Below, piece after piece: positions 1-5,510 of a stretch of 5,510 nt of DNA. The position numbers and the translations under genes are program-made. The notes below the pieces were generated by a model. The model did no database searches and was not told the origin of the DNA. It worked only from the letters and a program-made list of their open reading frames with translations. The stretch spans positions 1-5,510 of the forward strand of contig QHNF01000088.1 of the NCBI GenBank assembly GCA_003218345.1. The letters run 5' to 3'. Origin of the DNA: Verrucomicrobiota bacterium. Its GTDB lineage: Bacteria; Verrucomicrobiota; Verrucomicrobiia; Chthoniobacterales; UBA10450. Positions within the stretch are counted from its first letter, which is position 1. Each line of letters starts with the position of its first letter.

Positions 1-2645
1 TTGAAGCAATCTGTTTTGCCAAAGAGAAGAAGCTTCCAATGCTCTTTCTCGTCGAAGACAACGCCTATGGCATAAGCATGCCGACGCGCAAAACTAATCC
101 GCTCGCTTTAAATGTTCTCGAGTCTGAGAACTGGCGCCGAATCGATGGACAAAACGTGCAGCAGATTTATGACGCCACAGCAGATGCATTCGAGAAAATT
201 CGCGCTGGCAGTGGTCCATTTTTTTTCTGGATCAAGATGGAACGCCTTTCGAGTCACACCAGTTCCGACGATCAAAAACTTTATCGCAGCGAGGAAGAAC
301 TACGAGAGCTGGAGAAATTCGATCCGCTCAAGTGCTGGAAAGATCAATTGATTGAAGAAGGCGCGATCACCGCCGACGAATTCGCGAAGCTGGATAATGA
401 AGTCAAGGAGCGCATTCGCGGCGAGTATAGCGAAGCGGAGAAAGCGGAGGACCCATCGCCTAACGAGCTTCTCGCTAATGTCAGCAAATCATCGCCTAAG
501 ATCGATGAGGAGGTCCTACCGCCGGGGAAATATCGCATTGGCGACACCGTCAATAAAACATTGCGCGTCGGTCTCGAGGAAGACCCGCGGCGCATCATTT
601 TCGGCGAGGACATCGAAGATCCGAAAGGCGGCGTGTTCCGCCTCACGCAGAAACTTTCAACCGAGTTTCCAAGGCAGGTTTTTAATTCACCTCTCGCTGA
701 ATCGACTATTCTCGGCGTTGCCTGCGGTCTGGCTGCGTACGGCAGTCGACCAGTATTCGAGCTGCAATTTATTGATTTTATTTATCCTGGTTTCAACCAG
801 CTCGTTACGAACATTTCAACATTACGTTGGCGATCGTATGGCAACTGGAAATGTCCGGCTGTGATTTACGCGCCGTATGGCGCTTATCTGCCCGGCGGAA
901 GCTTATGGCACAGCCAGGCGAATGAGTCGGTGTTCGCACATTATCCCGGCCTGAGTGTCGTCATCCCGAGCACACCGGACGACGCAGCGGGATTGCTTTG
1001 GACAGCGATGCACGCCGACGATCCAGTGATCTTTCTTATTCCAAAGCACATGCTTTGGGCCGAACACGAATATGCGGAGCCCATTCGCTCCGTCCCGTTG
1101 GGTCAGGCCCGAAAGCGCACGACCGGTTCTGATGTTACGCTCGTCGCATGGGGGAATACGGTGGAGAAATCGCTCGAAGCGATCGCAAAAATCGAGAACG
1201 AAACGAGCGTGGAATTGATCGATCTGCGCTCAATCGTGCCGTGGGATCGTGTCACGATCGAAAAATCTGTGCGCAAGACCGGCCGGCTGCTTGTCGTGCA
1301 GGAAGACACGGAAAACTGCAGCGTGGGTGAAATGATCATTTCGCACGTGACGGCTAAGTCGGAACTCTGGAATGAAATGATCAGCCCGCCGATTCTCGTG
1401 AGCAAAGCCAACGTCATGATCGGTTACAATCCGATTTACGAATATGCGGCGTTGCCGGACGTGGAGCGCATCGTCGCCGCGATTCGCAGATCACTTGCGA
1501 CAAAACAGGAACGGCCTGCTGTAGCCGCGGGCATCAACTGCGGCGGGGCGCGCGTGGAAGTCGAGCCTGTGAAGCCGGAATCACCGATCCCGGCTACAAC
1601 AGAAATTAGCAAACAGCGGGCGCAAAGCATCACAGTTCCGGTGATGGGTGAAGGAATTCGGAACGCAAAAATTGTTTCGCTTTTGAAAAATCCAGGCGAC
1701 CCGATCGCACTCGATGATGACCTGTGCGAAGTCGAAACGGATAAGGCCGTCTATCCCATTCAGTCGTCCTTTGCCGGCGTGATGGGTGAATGGAAAACAA
1801 AAATAGGCGACACGGTAGAGATTGGCCAGGAGCTTGGCACCATTCTCACCGGTGAACCGTCGTTTGCTGACCAGTTTCAGGCGGCGGCGAAAGAATCAGT
1901 TGATGGCGTAAGATCGGCTGTCCCGGTCCGCAAGGAGGCTGAAGTCGCGTCTGGAGACAGGCGCCGCTACGACATCGAGCCTGCACTTTCGCCTACCATC
2001 ACGCGCAAGCTAAGCCGCGTGATTCCTGCCAATTTGCAGATCGATGCGCGCTGGGATGCGATTCGAAAGGCACGCGATGCAGCTAAAAAGAAAGACGAAA
2101 AGAACGCCCCTTCCCCTTCGGTCATGGTCGCGTGGGCAGTCGTGCGAGCAATGGAAAAACATGCGCCTTTCCGTCGTCTAATTCTGGAAGACGACCGTAT
2201 TGTCGAGAGCGAAAATTTCGATCTGGGCATTGCTGTGGCGCTGGGAGGCGATCGTCTCGCGACAGCGCTGATTGTCGATGCAAACAAGAAAAGCTGGCCT
2301 GAATTAGTCAAGGCTTACAATGAAACAGTCGATGCCACGCGCGGCGGCCGGGTTGATGCGATGAACGCGCCGGTCGTCATCACAAGCCTCGGTGCATTCG
2401 GGGTGAAAGCCGGTGTGCCCATTGTCGTGCCGCCGTCGGTAGGAACGCTTTTTGTCGGTACGGCCCACCGAGAATTAATTCAAGATGGCAGCAAGAATAA
2501 GAGCGCAGAAGTGATCACGCTTTCGCTCACATTTGATCACCGGGTCGTGAACGGCGCCGGAGCCGCCAGCTTCGCCAACGAGATCAAAAAACAAATCAAA
2601 GGATTTAAAATCCTGAAAACAGAAGTACGCGCTGTTTCTCGTTGA
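1..2645 (+). CDS. Fused 2-oxo acid dehydrogenase: E1 alpha (C-terminal part)-E1 beta-lipoyl-E2 acyltransferase; 5' end outside window
   Basis: Catalyses oxidative decarboxylation of a 2-oxo acid with thiamine diphosphate (ThDP) and transfer of the acyl group through lipoyl-lysine to CoA. The frame is open from base 3, so the gene starts upstream; the Met at 39 (residue 1 here) is internal. Domains: the E1 alpha C-terminus (to about residue 140) opens just after the off-window GDG motif with EDN-A-Y, the end of the ThDP/Mg site, and has a branched-chain-type phospho-loop HTSSDD (H73). E1 beta (about 164-487) has the catalytic Glu in SPLAE (E221) and an HSQ motif (H291). The lipoyl domain (about 530-604) has ETDKA, with K569 the lipoylation site. 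The E2 catalytic domain (about 644-868) has DHRVVNG (H834). No subunit-binding domain is evident between lipoyl and E2, and no E3 gene is nearby. The family is certain; the substrate (pyruvate, branched-chain or other) cannot be settled. E1 alpha/beta fusions are known in several phyla; this longer fusion is less usual. Confidence 0.93.
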   Translation, partial: EAICFAKEKKLPMLFLVEDNAYGISMPTRKTNPLALNVLESENWRRIDGQNVQQIYDATADAFEKIRAGSGPFFFWIKMERLSSHTSSDDQKLYRSEEELRELEKFDPLKCWKDQLIEEGAITADEFAKLDNEVKERIRGEYSEAEKAEDPSPNELLANVSKSSPKIDEEVLPPGKYRIGDTVNKTLRVGLEEDPRRIIFGEDIEDPKGGVFRLTQKLSTEFPRQVFNSPLAESTILGVACGLAAYGSRPVFELQFIDFIYPGFNQLVTNISTLRWRSYGNWKCPAVIYAPYGAYLPGGSLWHSQANESVFAHYPGLSVVIPSTPDDAAGLLWTAMHADDPVIFLIPKHMLWAEHEYAEPIRSVPLGQARKRTTGSDVTLVAWGNTVEKSLEAIAKIENETSVELIDLRSIVPWDRVTIEKSVRKTGRLLVVQEDTENCSVGEMIISHVTAKSELWNEMISPPILVSKANVMIGYNPIYEYAALPDVERIVAAIRRSLATKQERPAVAAGINCGGARVEVEPVKPESPIPATTEISKQRAQSITVPVMGEGIRNAKIVSLLKNPGDPIALDDDLCEVETDKAVYPIQSSFAGVMGEWKTKIGDTVEIGQELGTILTGEPSFADQFQAAAKESVDGVRSAVPVRKEAEVASGDRRRYDIEPALSPTITRKLSRVIPANLQIDARWDAIRKARDAAKKKDEKNAPSPSVMVAWAVVRAMEKHAPFRRLILEDDRIVESENFDLGIAVALGGDRLATALIVDANKKSWPELVKAYNETVDATRGGRVDAMNAPVVITSLGAFGVKAGVPIVVPPSVGTLFVGTAHRELIQDGSKNKSAEVITLSLTFDHRVVNGAGAASFANEIKKQIKGFKILKTEVRAVSR

Positions 2646-2760
2646 GTTGTTTCGATAACCGCTTCCGCGCAACAGCGAGAGCCTCATAACTACATCCATG
2701 AAGTCTGTGCATTCCGTAATTCTAGTACGGTCAATTCTCACGACCGAAATCAACATCAAC

Positions 2761-2766
2761 GGAGGA
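2761..2766 (+). promoter_or_regulatory. Strong Shine-Dalgarno site of the PfpI-like gene
   Basis: GGAGGA lies nine to ten bases before the ATG at 2775, an almost ideal anti-SD match that fixes the start of the following gene. It contrasts with pgsA and der, which have no comparable purine-rich site before their starts. Confidence 0.8.
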
Positions 2767-2774
2767 GAAATCTT

Positions 2775-3362
2775 ATGGCGAGAAAACTTGATGGAAAGAA
2801 AGTGGCCATTCTTGTGGCGGATGGCTTTGAGCAGGTGGAAATGACAAAACCGCGCGAGGCACTTGATGAAGCGGGTGCGGAAACGAAGATCGTTTCGCTA
2901 AAACCAGGCAAAATCCAGGGCATGCAGCATGCGGACAAAGGCGACAAATTTGATGTCGATCTTACTGTGGATGAAGCGCGTCCTGAGGAATTCGATGCAC
3001 TAATGATTCCAGGTGGTTTATTCAATCCAGATGCGCTGCGTTCGAATGAGGATGTCCTCGACTTTGCGCGGCATTTCTTCCGTGAAGGCAAACCAGTAGC
3101 GACCATTTGCCACGGACCGCAAGTGCTTATAAGTGCGAACCTGGTCAGCGGCAGGACGATGACCTCGTGGCCCGCAATCAAAGCAGACATGCGGAATGCA
3201 GGAGCAAATTGGATCAACCAGGAAGTCGTGGTGGATAACGGCTTGGTAACCAGTCGTAAGCCCGATGACATTCCAGCATTCAACAAGAAGATGATCGAGG
3301 AATTCTGCGAGGGTCGGCACGAAGGCATGGCGATGGCAGCCTCTGCTGTCCACGAAAGCTAG
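2775..3362 (+). CDS. DJ-1/PfpI superfamily protein, YhbO/PfpI type (class I glutamine amidotransferase-like)
   Basis: A 195-residue cytoplasmic protein of the PfpI branch. The fold is seen in the first strand KKVAILVADGFEQVE, with the conserved acid E19, then IPGG near residue 78, and the nucleophile elbow ICHGPQ with C112 and H113. An Asp in NPDALR sits where PfpI has its third active-site Glu; from memory E. coli YhbO also has Asp there. The block after the Cys (NAGA, QEVVVD, LVTSRKPDD, PAFN) also resembles YhbO closely as I recall it. Members have been described as stress-protective, as intracellular peptidases and as protein or nucleotide deglycases; the deglycase role is disputed, so the reaction is left open. 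It is about 20 residues longer than YhbO, from a short N-terminal extension and a C-terminal tail of roughly 15 residues. The start is fixed by the SD at 2761. It is probably its own transcription unit, since gaps of 129 and 111 bases flank it. Confidence 0.92.
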   Translation: MARKLDGKKVAILVADGFEQVEMTKPREALDEAGAETKIVSLKPGKIQGMQHADKGDKFDVDLTVDEARPEEFDALMIPGGLFNPDALRSNEDVLDFARHFFREGKPVATICHGPQVLISANLVSGRTMTSWPAIKADMRNAGANWINQEVVVDNGLVTSRKPDDIPAFNKKMIEEFCEGRHEGMAMAASAVHES

Positions 3363-3386
3363 CAGCGAAGTCGCGGCCACAACGGG

Positions 3387-3449
3387 ATTGTAGGCGTCTG
3401 TTGTTAGATGCCGATCTAAGATTGGCGTTTCACAGGAACGCCCTACAAT
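3387..3449. repeat. Palindromic cloverleaf-forming intergenic element (REP/MITE-like)
   Basis: Nearly every base can pair. The outer stem is ATTGTAG (3387-3393) with CTACAAT (3443-3449), 7 bp perfect. Inside it are three hairpins: A at 3394-3411 (7 bp including two G-T pairs, loop TTGT), B at 3412-3424 (5 bp, loop TAA) and C at 3425-3441 (7 bp including one G-T pair, loop ACA). GGC/GCC triplets at the bases of the arms can swap partners. The same bases can also form one long imperfect hairpin: an outer stem of about 11 bp with one bulge, plus an inner stem of about 11 bp at 3406-3430. There is no T-run after it, so it is not a classical terminator, and no reading frame. It is probably a dispersed repeat, but only one copy lies in this window, so repetition is inferred. 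Confidence 0.7.
3422..3449 (+). promoter_or_regulatory. Possible sigma-70-like promoter for pgsA inside the palindromic element
   Basis: TTGGCG (3422-3427, four of six matches to TTGACA) is followed after 16 bases by TACAAT (3444-3449, five of six matches to TATAAT). Transcription would start near 3456, about 18 bases before the pgsA ATG. The boxes coincide with hairpin C and the right outer arm of the element. This is a consensus match only; promoter rules in the host lineage are uncertain. Confidence 0.3.
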
Positions 3450-3473
3450 TATCCATTCGTCCTGCGCTTCCGA

Positions 3474-4079
3474 ATGACGACGGCCAATAAAATCACAATC
3501 GTTCGGATCTTGATGATTCCGGCTTTCGTCACGATGGCCATTTATTACGGCGAGAGCATTCAGGCAGGCACACGGGTCGAATGGATGCGCTTCACTGCGA
3601 TTGCCATTTTCTTGATCGCTGCAGCAAGTGATGGTTTGGACGGCTACGTGGCTCGTCATTACAAACAGCGCAGCACACTCGGCGCGATTCTCGACCCGAT
3701 TGCAGACAAAGGTTTGCTGCTGAGCGCGATCATCACGTTGAGCATCAGTAATTGGAGCGATATCGATCCTGAATACGGACGATTTCCGGCTTGGTTCCCT
3801 GTTCTTGTTATCACACGCGATGCCGTCATTCTCGTCGGCGCAGGTGTGTTACATTTGCTCAATGGCAAGGTGCATGTGAAACCAAGTTGGACCGGCAAAG
3901 TCGCGACTGTATTGCAAATGGCGGCAATCGCATGGGTCATGTTACAGCTACGATTTCTTCCCTTGTTCTACGTTGTCATCGCTGCTGGCGTGTTCACGTT
4001 TGTTTCCGGAATTATTTACGTAATGGATGGGGTGCGACAGTTGCAGGCCGAAGGTCATGCACACGCCACGAAATATTGA
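3474..4079 (+). CDS. pgsA: CDP-diacylglycerol--glycerol-3-phosphate 3-phosphatidyltransferase (phosphatidylglycerophosphate synthase)
   Basis: An inner-membrane enzyme of 201 residues that joins CDP-diacylglycerol and sn-glycerol 3-phosphate to give phosphatidylglycerophosphate and CMP, the committed step to phosphatidylglycerol and cardiolipin. The complete CDP-alcohol phosphatidyltransferase signature, D-x2-DG-x2-AR-x8-G-x3-D-x3-D, is present around residues 53-78 (SDGLDGYVAR, then LGAILDPIAD). The N-terminus ANKITIVRILMIPAF is typical of PgsA rather than phosphatidylserine synthase. About five to six hydrophobic segments are visible: residues 8-26, 39-52, about 80-92, 103-129, 141-157 and 160-183. 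Length is normal for the family. The ATG at 3474 gives the expected N-terminus, and no in-frame ATG lies between the palindromic element and this site. No convincing Shine-Dalgarno sequence precedes it. It is followed closely by der, probably in one transcript. The closest alternative is another CDP-alcohol transferase, but the N-terminal motif favours PgsA. Confidence 0.93.
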   Translation: MTTANKITIVRILMIPAFVTMAIYYGESIQAGTRVEWMRFTAIAIFLIAAASDGLDGYVARHYKQRSTLGAILDPIADKGLLLSAIITLSISNWSDIDPEYGRFPAWFPVLVITRDAVILVGAGVLHLLNGKVHVKPSWTGKVATVLQMAAIAWVMLQLRFLPLFYVVIAAGVFTFVSGIIYVMDGVRQLQAEGHAHATKY

Positions 4080-4096
4080 GTTCGGCGCTATTCGCG

Positions 4097-5494
4097 ATGA
4101 ACCGCTCCGACACATGGCCGAATGTGGCAATCGTGGGTCGGCCGAACGTCGGTAAATCGGCATTATTTAATCGTCTGGTTGGTCGCAGGATCGCTATCGT
4201 GCATGATCAGCCCGGGATAACGCGCGATCGCATCTCGGCGACTTGCAACCGCGGGACTCAATCGTTTGCGCTCTGGGATACCGGCGGCATTGCTGGTGCA
4301 GGTGAATCCGAATTGACGGCGCAAGTTCGCCGCGCAGTCGAAAGAGCCATTCAAGATAGCGACGTTCTGCTTTTCATCGTCGATGCAAAGGACGGGCTGT
4401 CGCCGGTCGATCAGGAGCTCGCGCGTATCCTGCGCAAATCGCGAAAACCAGTCGTCCTGGTAATTAACAAGATCGATACCGAGAAGCAGGAGAATCTGGC
4501 CGCTGATTTTGCGTCTCTTGGCTTCCCACACAGCCAATCAGTCAGCGCGGAGCACAATCGGGGTATCTCGGAATTGATAGAAACAATTGAGCAACTTCTC
4601 CCCTCACCTTCGGCAGTCAGCCAATCACCAGTCACTAGTCAACAGTCACTTTCCATTGCCATCGTTGGGCGCCCAAACGTCGGTAAGTCGTCGCTGATTA
4701 ATTCAATTGTGCGCAGCGAACGCGCTATCGTAAGCGAGCTGTCGGGTACAACACGCGACGCTATCGACATCTCATACCGACGGGATGATCAGCAGTTTCT
4801 GTTCATCGATACAGCCGGAATCCGGAGACGCGGCAAACATTCCACTTCAGCTGAAGTCTTCAGCGTCATGCGCGCAGAACGCAGCATCCGCCGCGCACAT
4901 CTTTGTGTTCTCATTGTCGATCTCACAATGGGCGTAACGGCGCAGGACAAACGAATCGCCGGTCTGATTCAGCAGGCGCGCAAGGCAGCGATCGTTGTTT
5001 TGAACAAATGGGATTTGGTGAAACCGCGCCGCAAGACAAAGCAGACGATTACGCAACTTGTGGACGACGCGCGCACCCGAATTTTCTTTCTCGATTACGC
5101 GCCCGTCTTGGTCGCGTCTGCTCTGACCGGAGAAAGTATCGACAAATTGTTTGCGCTTATCGGAAATGTTCGGCGCGCAGCGCAGCAGCGCATAGGCACC
5201 GGAGTTTTGAATCGATTGCTGCGAGCGGCGTTTGCCGCCAATCCGCCCCCGATGATGTCCGGCAAACGCCTCAAACTGTTTTACGCCGCGCAAGCGAGCG
5301 GCAAAGAAGACGCGCTACAGCCTCCGGAATTCGTCCTTTTCGTTAACGATCCGCGCTTGTTGAGCCAAACGTATACCCGTTACCTTGAAGCTCGCATTCG
5401 CAAGGCGCAACCTTTTCCAGGATTGCCGATCATTCTGACGCTACGTCCCCGTAGCGAAAATGTAGCGCGAGCGTCTCGCTTGCGAGTGAAATAA
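4097..5494 (+). CDS. der: Ribosome biogenesis GTPase Der (EngA), tandem GTPase domains plus KH-like domain
   Basis: An essential-type GTPase that binds the 50S subunit during late assembly; 465 residues. GTPase domain 1 has the P-loop GRPNVGKS (14-21), G2 Thr in GITRDR, G3 DTGG (61-64) and G4 NKID (124-127). A Ser/Gln-rich linker (about 170-186) follows. Domain 2 has GRPNVGKS (191-198), GTTRDA, DTAG (238-241), NKWD (303-306) and SALTG as G5. The KH-like domain begins at about residue 372 (TGVLNRLL, PPPMMSGKRLKLFY, FVLFVNDP, YTRYLE). The frame is open far upstream inside pgsA, but only the ATG at 4097 puts the first P-loop at the usual distance from the N-terminus; a TTG at 4076 overlapping the pgsA stop is a weaker alternative. 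No clear SD is seen. The gap to pgsA is 17 bases, suggesting co-transcription. The C-terminus is odd: after LPIILTLRPR, where Der proteins normally end, about twelve extra residues are encoded by palindromic DNA. Confidence 0.96.
   Translation: MNRSDTWPNVAIVGRPNVGKSALFNRLVGRRIAIVHDQPGITRDRISATCNRGTQSFALWDTGGIAGAGESELTAQVRRAVERAIQDSDVLLFIVDAKDGLSPVDQELARILRKSRKPVVLVINKIDTEKQENLAADFASLGFPHSQSVSAEHNRGISELIETIEQLLPSPSAVSQSPVTSQQSLSIAIVGRPNVGKSSLINSIVRSERAIVSELSGTTRDAIDISYRRDDQQFLFIDTAGIRRRGKHSTSAEVFSVMRAERSIRRAHLCVLIVDLTMGVTAQDKRIAGLIQQARKAAIVVLNKWDLVKPRRKTKQTITQLVDDARTRIFFLDYAPVLVASALTGESIDKLFALIGNVRRAAQQRIGTGVLNRLLRAAFAANPPPMMSGKRLKLFYAAQASGKEDALQPPEFVLFVNDPRLLSQTYTRYLEARIRKAQPFPGLPIILTLRPRSENVARASRLRVK
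4615..4650 (+). repeat. Degenerate heptanucleotide tandem repeat (AGTCAnn) in the Der interdomain linker
   Basis: AGTCA starts at 4615, 4630, 4637 and 4644. The last three are spaced exactly seven bases apart (AGTCACT, AGTCAAC, AGTCACT), and a diverged unit (CAATCAC) sits between the first and second. The run encodes the low-complexity Ser/Gln/Val linker between the two GTPase domains, where length variation should be tolerated. Seven is not a multiple of three, so only changes in sets of three units keep the frame. Confidence 0.55.
5439..5456. repeat. Perfect 7-bp inverted repeat within the 3' end of der
   Basis: CGCTACG (5439-5445) and CGTAGCG (5450-5456) pair perfectly around a four-base TCCC loop. 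The segment is coding (TLRPRSE of Der). No T-run follows, so a rho-independent terminator is unlikely. The 3' half, GTAGCG, recurs at 5462-5467 at the start of the next palindrome, suggesting both belong to one composite element. Confidence 0.65.
5462..5486. repeat. GTAGCG-type palindromic repeat overlapping the der stop region
   Basis: CGCGAGCG (5466-5473) pairs with CGCTTGCG (5477-5484): 8 bp including one G-T pair, loop TCT. It is preceded by GTAG. It encodes the terminal VARASRLRV of Der, just before the TAA at 5492. Its GTAG plus GCGTCT layout resembles the start of the 3387-3449 element, so the two may belong to related repeat families. No T-run follows the hairpin. Confidence 0.6.
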
Positions 5495-5510
5495 ACAAAA
5501 CCAATCTGCG

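Noticed and set aside
344..864. Open frames on both strands within the E1 alpha/E1 beta region (for example 344-646 minus and 352-864 plus)
   Set aside because: They overlap the strongly conserved dehydrogenase frame, have biased Ser/Arg-rich translations and show no recognisable family.
2600..2614. Palindrome AGGATTTAAAATCCT near the end of the dehydrogenase gene
   Set aside because: It is coding (Lys-rich C-terminus), AT-rich, and its arms meet with only one base between them, so chance is the simplest explanation.
2630..2677. Rho-independent terminator after the dehydrogenase gene
   Set aside because: CGCTGTT (2630-2636) can pair with AACAGCG (2671-2677), but the loop is 34 bases and no T-run follows, so a terminator cannot be supported.
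3387..3449. tRNA gene, suggested by the four-arm cloverleaf with a 7-bp outer stem
   Set aside because: The arm loops have three or four bases, there is no seven-base anticodon loop, no TTC-type T loop and no CCA end, and the arm lengths are wrong.
2756..3659. Minus-strand open frames opposite the PfpI-like gene and the start of pgsA
   Set aside because: The plus-strand genes have clear family motifs throughout; the antisense translations are low-complexity mirrors with no start signal.
3791..4096. Long upstream extension of the der frame inside pgsA
   Set aside because: The frame is open by chance. The region encodes PgsA in another frame, the translation is Cys/Arg-rich without homology, and Der normally begins about a dozen residues before its first P-loop, which fits the ATG at 4097.
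4847..5346. Open frames on both strands within the second half of der
   Set aside because: They lie wholly within conserved Der coding sequence and give no familiar protein.
5439..5494. Terminator of der formed by the two terminal hairpins
   Set aside because: Both hairpins lie before the stop codon and neither is followed by a T-run; the downstream bases are A-rich instead. A rho-independent terminator on the plus strand is not supported.

Overview
The window is ordinary bacterial chromosome: four closely packed genes, all on the + strand, and no sign of phage, plasmid or insertion-sequence genes. It is moderately GC-rich, and the clear reading frames favour codons typical of a soil bacterium. 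Three features point tentatively to the Verrucomicrobia (Spartobacteria-like) or a neighbouring PVC or soil lineage. These are the multi-domain fused 2-oxo acid dehydrogenase, pgsA immediately followed by der, and short palindromic repeats of the GTAG...GCGTCT type. The taxonomy is inference, not something the sequence proves.

Layout. Bases 1-2645 hold the 3' part of a very large fused 2-oxo acid dehydrogenase gene. In one polypeptide it carries the C-terminal part of E1 alpha, a whole E1 beta, one lipoyl domain and an E2 acyltransferase catalytic domain. The gene begins before the window. After a 129-base gap comes a PfpI/YhbO-type DJ-1 superfamily gene (2775-3362) with a strong Shine-Dalgarno sequence. 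The next gap, 3363-3473, is largely filled by a 63-base element (3387-3449) that folds into a four-way cloverleaf or, alternatively, a long hairpin. Its right arm contains a possible promoter. It is followed by pgsA (3474-4079, phosphatidylglycerophosphate synthase) and, 17 bases later, der/engA (4097-5494, double-GTPase ribosome assembly factor).

How the genes relate. The dehydrogenase feeds acyl-CoA (acetyl-CoA or branched-chain acyl-CoA) into central and lipid metabolism. PgsA makes the precursor of the anionic phospholipids phosphatidylglycerol and cardiolipin. Der acts in 50S ribosomal subunit maturation. The PfpI-like protein is probably a stress or protein-repair enzyme. Apart from a likely pgsA-der transcription unit, nothing forces a common pathway.

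Most notable points: (1) the E1 alpha-E1 beta-lipoyl-E2 fusion with no recognisable peripheral subunit-binding domain and an Asp-to-Asn change in the E2 active-site motif; (2) the cloverleaf palindromic element ahead of pgsA; (3) a second pair of palindromes at the very end of der that appears to have supplied the protein's last dozen residues; (4) a heptanucleotide tandem repeat in the linker between the two GTPase domains of Der. I see no defence system, CRISPR array, tRNA or rRNA.
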